From the NCBI GenBank assembly GCA_963812945.1, contig CAWEXD010000008.1:2728001-2792000 (forward strand): DNA of 64,000 nucleotides, read 5' to 3'. The notes under the pieces were generated by a model, which was not told the DNA's origin, made no database searches, and saw only the letters and a program-made list of their open reading frames with translations. Positions 60,169-64,000 of the stretch are shown one piece after another (position 1 is the first letter of the stretch; every line of letters starts with the position of its first letter). The position numbers and the translations under genes were made by a program. The stretch is from DASRDR01 sp963812945 [NCBI: uncultured Candidatus Rokubacteria bacterium]. GTDB taxonomy: Bacteria; Methylomirabilota; Methylomirabilia; Rokubacteriales.

Positions 60169-60831
60169 ATGCTCTCGCTGCTCTTCGCCGGCGTGCCCAA
60201 CGCCTGGTTGCTGCTGGCCCTCGTGCTGCAGGTGGTGGCCTATCCGTTCCTGGAGCCGCACGCGGGCGGACGCGCCGGGATCGCGGCGTTCGATCTGGTC
60301 ATCCTGGCGCTGGCCCTGCGGGCTTCCCGGGCCGGCGGGCACGAGACCTGGCTGGGCTACGTGCTGGTGGTGCCGGCGATGGTGCTGCACGCGGCGGACG
60401 CGCTCGGCGGGGATGCCTGGGGGCTGTACGCGGCGTCCCTGGCCGCCCAGGCGGTGTTTCATGCCTTCGTGGTGGTCTGTCTGCTGCGCTACATGCTGCG
60501 CGACGAGATCATGACGCGCGACGAGCTGTTCGCGGCCGCCGGCCTCTACGTGCTGATGGCCTTCGTGTTCTCCTACCTCTACGCCCTCATCGAGCACTGG
60601 CAGCCGCGGGCCTTCGTGATCAACGCCGCCAACAATCCCGAAGGCGTCACGCGCTGGTGGGATCTCCTCTACTTCAGCTTCACCTGCCTGACCAGCGTCG
60701 GCTTCGGCGAGATCACGCCGGCCAACGACCACGCGCGCTCGCTGGTCATGATCCAGCAGATGACCGGCGTGCTGTACTTTGCGCTGGTGATCTCGCGACT
60801 GGTCACGATGCAGGCGCTGCGCCGCGACTGA
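60169..60831 (+). CDS. potassium-channel-like membrane protein
   Basis: 220 residues with about five or six membrane segments. The pore helix and filter LLYFSFTCLTSVGFGEITPA have TSVGFG at 175-180, the variant filter of Kir-like and prokaryotic ion-channel domains (Ion_trans_2). The C-terminal helix VLYFALVISRLVTMQALR completes the pore module. The N-terminal two thirds contain extra helices instead of a simple 2TM channel. It is the only plus-strand gene in a minus-strand region and is flanked by copies of the permease end. Confidence 0.8.
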   Translation: MLSLLFAGVPNAWLLLALVLQVVAYPFLEPHAGGRAGIAAFDLVILALALRASRAGGHETWLGYVLVVPAMVLHAADALGGDAWGLYAASLAAQAVFHAFVVVCLLRYMLRDEIMTRDELFAAAGLYVLMAFVFSYLYALIEHWQPRAFVINAANNPEGVTRWWDLLYFSFTCLTSVGFGEITPANDHARSLVMIQQMTGVLYFALVISRLVTMQALRRD

Positions 60832-60884
60832 GCGGGCCCATCCCCGGCACCGGCTGGGCGCCGCGCCGACGCGTTCTTAGCCGC

Positions 60885-61712
60885 TCAGCGCGCGCCTCGG
60901 TCGCGCGCCATGCTCACGTGCCACGGAAGGAGCGCCCGCTCGGCGAGCGCGACCAGCCCCAGCAGGAGCCAGCCGATCAGCGTGCAGAAGACGGCCGCCA
61001 GGAACACGCGCACCGTGTTCCCGACGTACCGTGAGTCCAGGATCATGTAGCCGAGCCCCTCGAAGGCCCCGAAGAGCTCGCCGACGATCGCGCCGTTGAC
61101 CGCCGCCATGACGCCCCCCTTCAGGCTCACGAAGACGATGGGGAGCGCCGAGGGCAGCTTCAGCAGGAAGATCCGCTGCCACCACGTCGCGCCGTAGACG
61201 TCCATGAGCTGCTCGCGGATCGGCTCGACCGAGATGAACTCCTTGTGGGTCGTGTAGAGCACGGCGAAGAACGTGTACATCCCCGCGATCAGGATCTTGC
61301 TGGTGATCCCGAGCCCGAACCAGACCACCGCCAGCGAGGCCAGGGCCACGAACGGCGTGCTGTTCAGGGTCACGATCACTCGGTAGAGAAAGTCCTCCAG
61401 CCAGGCGGGCAGCCACAGGAAGAGGATGGCGGCCAGGAGCGCCGCGGCCGATCCAAGCGTGAAGCCGGCCACGACCTCCTGGGTGGTGATCCACGCATAG
61501 GCGAGCACCAGATCCCAGTGCTCCCTCAGCTCCCGCGCGATCTGCGACGGCGCCGGGAGGAGGTAGGGCTGCGCGTAGAGCTGCGACGCCGCTTCCCACA
61601 CGGCGAGGGCGATCACGCCGAACACGAGCCACGAGCGCAGCTCGCTGCGCGGCACTCCGCGGCGCGGCCCCGCTCCTGTCTCTCGTCCCTCGCCGCCCGG
61701 GTCAGTCCTCAT
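60885..61712 (-). CDS. ABC transporter permease, NitT/TauT (SsuC) type
   Basis: 275 residues with about six membrane segments and the BPD_transp_1 EAA loop. Sequence: VFGVIALAVWEAASQLYAQP, VYGATWWQRIFLLKLPSALP. ATG 61712 starts MRTDPGGEGRETGAGPRR. It should work with the binding protein at 57982 and the ATPase at 57137. In most bacteria these genes are adjacent; here two inserted genes and two partial copies of this gene's end separate them. Confidence 0.9.
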   Translation of the reverse strand: MRTDPGGEGRETGAGPRRGVPRSELRSWLVFGVIALAVWEAASQLYAQPYLLPAPSQIARELREHWDLVLAYAWITTQEVVAGFTLGSAAALLAAILFLWLPAWLEDFLYRVIVTLNSTPFVALASLAVVWFGLGITSKILIAGMYTFFAVLYTTHKEFISVEPIREQLMDVYGATWWQRIFLLKLPSALPIVFVSLKGGVMAAVNGAIVGELFGAFEGLGYMILDSRYVGNTVRVFLAAVFCTLIGWLLLGLVALAERALLPWHVSMARDRGAR

Positions 61713-61722
61713 CCGCGGATCC

Positions 61723-61788
61723 TCAGCTCTGCACGGACTCGCCGAAGCGGAATCGCACTTCTCCGTACTCGAACTCGATGAACTTCAA
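61723..61788 (-). pseudogene. C-terminal remnant similar to the membrane protein at 59222
   Basis: Minus-strand tail of about 20 codons (FIEFEYGEVRFRFGESVQS) that resembles FIQTHYGEVRIRLEGAAQGS at the end of the membrane protein 59222. Both end just before the permease start ATGAGGACTGA. It begins within the stop codon of the AAA-TPR gene, so the rest of this copy was removed, apparently when that gene moved in or the region was deleted. Confidence 0.55.
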
Positions 61789-64000
61789 CCGGGCGTCGCC
61801 GCTTCCGCCCGCTCGCGCCAGAAGCTCATGCCCAGCTCGCGGTACATCGCCGTCGCGGTGGTCAGGCGCTCGTCCGCCTTCGTGCGATCGCCGGTGCGGC
61901 GATGGAGCTCGCCGAGCCCGAGGTGGCAGTGCGCGACGAGCGGGCGCATGCCGAGCTCGGAGGCAAGAGCTATGGCGGCCCCGTAGTGCTCGACGGCCGT
62001 GGCCACGTCGGGACGGGCGGCCTGCGAGGCGATCTCGCCCAAGAGGCGGAGGGCCCACGCCTCGGAGCCCCGGTGACCCCGCTCGCGGGCGAGCGTCAGG
62101 CCGCGTTCCGCCGTGGCGAGGGCATCTTCCGCCCGACCCGCCAGCAAGTACGCTTCGCCGAGATGCACGAGCACGGGTGTCCGCCACTGGACCATCCCCA
62201 TCGATTCCATGGACGTCAGGGCGCCTTCGAGCAGCGGCAGCCCCTCGTCGACCCGGCCCGACAGCGCATACACGTACCCCAGCTGATCCGCGATCTCCGA
62301 CCAGATCTGGGGCAGGTGCCGGTCACGGGACACCGCCAGCCCGCGCTCGGTGAAACGGATCGCTCGGTCGAAGTCTCCCCGGGCAGCGTACGGGCGACCC
62401 AGGCACCGAAGCACAAAGGCAATGCTGTAGGGATGATCGAGCGCCTCCGCGAGTCGGACTCCCTCCTGGGCTTCGGCGATCCCCCGGTCGAACTCGCCGC
62501 GCTCGGCCAGGGCCATCACCCAGAACCCTCGGGACATCACGACCGGAAATCCGGCCAGACCACAGCGCTCGCGAAACCGATCGCCCCCGAGCAGCTGGAG
62601 GATCCTCGGGAAGAGATCGTCCGTCCGTCGATAATCGCCCGCCACGAAATAGGCCGTGCTGAGGTAGTAGTTCGCAGCCACACGAAGATGCAGGTCCTCG
62701 AGCTCCTCGCCAATCCTCAAGGCGCGCTCGGCGAAGGCGGGCGCATCCGCCGCGTGCCCGGTCATCCGGGTGTACTCGGCCAGGTAGGCGGCGATCCAGC
62801 CCAGCCGCCGCGGGTCGTGCAGCTCCGTGGCCAGCTGCTCGGCGTCGCGCAGATGGCCGAATCCGGTCTCGAAGCGGCCGAGAGGCCAGAGCGCGTTTCG
62901 GAGAGCGAGGCGAACGTCGACACCCTGCTCCAGGGTCTCGGGGGTCGAAGGGAGATGGCTCAGCGCCGTCAGCGACTGCTCGAAGGACGCGACGGCCTCC
63001 CGGTTGGCCGAGCGGGCGAAGGCCTTGGCCCCGGCCTGCCGGAGGTGGGTCACGGCCTTTTCCCACAGCTCGCCCCGGAAGGCATGGAGCGCCAGCCGCT
63101 CCGCCTGCTCGACCACGCGGTCGGGGGAAAGCGTCTCCATCGCGTGGACGATCCGGGCGTGGAGCGCGCACCGGCGGTCCTGGAGGAGGCTTCCGTAGGC
63201 GACCTCGTGTGTGAGCGCATGCTTGAAGGTGTACTCGAGATCGGGAAAGAGGCTCGCCTCGTAGAGGAACTCGGCCGCCTGGAGGTGACTGAGGCCTCGG
63301 CGGAGGGTGTCCTCGGGCGTGTCCGCGATCGCTTGCAGGAGCGCGAATGGCACGTCTTTCCCGATCACGGCCGCGGCCTGGAGGAGCCGCTTGTCCTCGG
63401 GCGCCAGTCGGTCGATGCGCGCCGCCAGGATCGCCTGCGCCGTCGCCGGGATCTGGAGAGCGGCCGGCGCCCTCGTCAGGCGATAGGCCCCCCGCTCCCC
63501 TACCAGCACCTGGGTCTCCACGAGCGTCCGCACGCTCTCCTCCAGGAAGAAGGGGTTCCCGTCGGTCCGCGCGATCAGCACCGGGGTGAGCGGCGCGAGG
63601 GACGGATGCTCGCCCAGAAGGGCGCCGAGCAGGGCGCCGGCACTCTCGGGCGGCAGCGGGTCGATCCGCAGCTGGAGGTAGTAGGTCTTCCGGCCCCAGG
63701 CGTGCTCGTACTCGGGCCGGTAGTTGACGAGGAGCAGGATCCGGGCCGCCGGCAGGCTCTCGATCAGGGAGTCCAGCAGCGCCTGGGTCTCGGAGTCGAT
63801 CCAGTGGAGATCCTCGAGGAGGACGAGCAACGGCTGGACCTGGCTCTCCCGGAGCAGCAGCCGCCTGACCGCGTCCAGGGTTCGCTGACGGCGCTCGGCC
63901 AGGGCCAGGGCCTCCCATGCGGCATCGTCCACGGGGACGTCCAGCAGCACCAGGAGCGGCGTCAGGAGCGGCTCCAGCGCCCGGTCCAGCGTCAGGAGCT
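61785..64000 (-). CDS. AAA-ATPase/TPR signalling protein (C-terminal part; runs off the window)
   Basis: At least 738 residues, and the frame stays open to the right edge of the window. Walker B LLVLLEDLHWIDSETQALLD, then VNYRPEYEHAWGRKTYYLQL and IARTDGNPFFLEESVRTLVE belong to an AAA_16-type NTPase. The C-terminal half has TPR-like units (AYLLAGRAEDALATAERGLT, CHLGLGELHRRTGDRTKADE). This layout usually follows an N-terminal adenylate/guanylate cyclase domain or a LuxR-type regulator; the N-terminal domain is outside. It is not functionally linked to the neighbouring transporter. Confidence 0.82.
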   Translation of the reverse strand, partial: LLTLDRALEPLLTPLLVLLDVPVDDAAWEALALAERRQRTLDAVRRLLLRESQVQPLLVLLEDLHWIDSETQALLDSLIESLPAARILLLVNYRPEYEHAWGRKTYYLQLRIDPLPPESAGALLGALLGEHPSLAPLTPVLIARTDGNPFFLEESVRTLVETQVLVGERGAYRLTRAPAALQIPATAQAILAARIDRLAPEDKRLLQAAAVIGKDVPFALLQAIADTPEDTLRRGLSHLQAAEFLYEASLFPDLEYTFKHALTHEVAYGSLLQDRRCALHARIVHAMETLSPDRVVEQAERLALHAFRGELWEKAVTHLRQAGAKAFARSANREAVASFEQSLTALSHLPSTPETLEQGVDVRLALRNALWPLGRFETGFGHLRDAEQLATELHDPRRLGWIAAYLAEYTRMTGHAADAPAFAERALRIGEELEDLHLRVAANYYLSTAYFVAGDYRRTDDLFPRILQLLGGDRFRERCGLAGFPVVMSRGFWVMALAERGEFDRGIAEAQEGVRLAEALDHPYSIAFVLRCLGRPYAARGDFDRAIRFTERGLAVSRDRHLPQIWSEIADQLGYVYALSGRVDEGLPLLEGALTSMESMGMVQWRTPVLVHLGEAYLLAGRAEDALATAERGLTLARERGHRGSEAWALRLLGEIASQAARPDVATAVEHYGAAIALASELGMRPLVAHCHLGLGELHRRTGDRTKADERLTTATAMYRELGMSFWRERAEAATPG

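Overview
The window is very GC-rich, gene-dense bacterial chromosome with frequent GTG starts, four-base ATGA/GTGA overlaps and many solute-binding-protein genes that lack transporter partners. Tandem runs of the TrpX-like PF04392 binding-protein family, luciferase-like oxidoreductases, CoxM/CoxS subunits and hydantoinases are typical of soil and groundwater lineages such as Candidatus Rokubacteria (Methylomirabilota). That placement is an inference from gene content; there is no rRNA or other marker here. I found no tRNA, rRNA, CRISPR array, phage or classical insertion sequence.

Layout. 1-6.8 kb: an alpha/beta hydrolase and six tandem PF04392 binding-protein genes, one frameshifted, with a deletion scar joining two other genes. 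6.8-14.6 kb: a flavin oxidoreductase, a dipeptide-type ABC binding protein with two permeases (no ATPase), two SDR dehydrogenases, a seventh PF04392 gene and an orphan HicB-like protein. 14.8-24.2 kb: mixed small-molecule enzymes (RibD/DHFR-like, DUF1445, amidohydrolase, VOC, dienelactone hydrolase, M14-like deacylase, aminotransferase, flavin-binding protein), a membrane protein and small proteins. 24.2-27.7 kb (minus): a second dipeptide-type ABC set without ATPases. 28-33.1 kb: LysM protein, lipoprotein, a broken gene, then a copper P-type ATPase/DUF411 operon. 33.2-41.9 kb: a nucleoside salvage locus (deoxyribosyltransferase; BMP-type ABC importer; cytidine deaminase; thymidine phosphorylase) with an embedded toxin-antitoxin relic. 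41.9-47.4 kb: two large membrane proteins, one GT-C-like with discoidin-like domains and one ending in an apparent ILEI/FAM3 domain. 47.4-61.7 kb (minus): ring-opening amidohydrolase (cyanuric acid hydrolase/barbiturase family), CoxS, CoxM, a fused hydantoinase A/B, PhnD-like protein and a NitT/TauT-type ABC transporter, interrupted by toxin-antitoxin remnants and inserted genes. 61.8 kb to the edge: a partial AAA-TPR signalling protein.

How it may work together: nucleosides could enter through the BMP transporter and be deaminated and phosphorolysed to uracil/thymine. The CoxM/CoxS-type subunits and the barbiturase-family enzyme, about 7 kb further on, would fit oxidative pyrimidine degradation. 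This is a hypothesis; the molybdopterin large subunit is not in the window.

A second theme is gene decay by recombination between duplicated ends: the hydrolase/oxidoreductase chimera at 1.8 kb, the binding-protein tail at 16.3 kb, the tripled permease 3-prime end at 59-61 kb, the 96-bp tandem repeat between coxM and coxS, and two PIN toxins reduced to fragments beside intact antitoxins.
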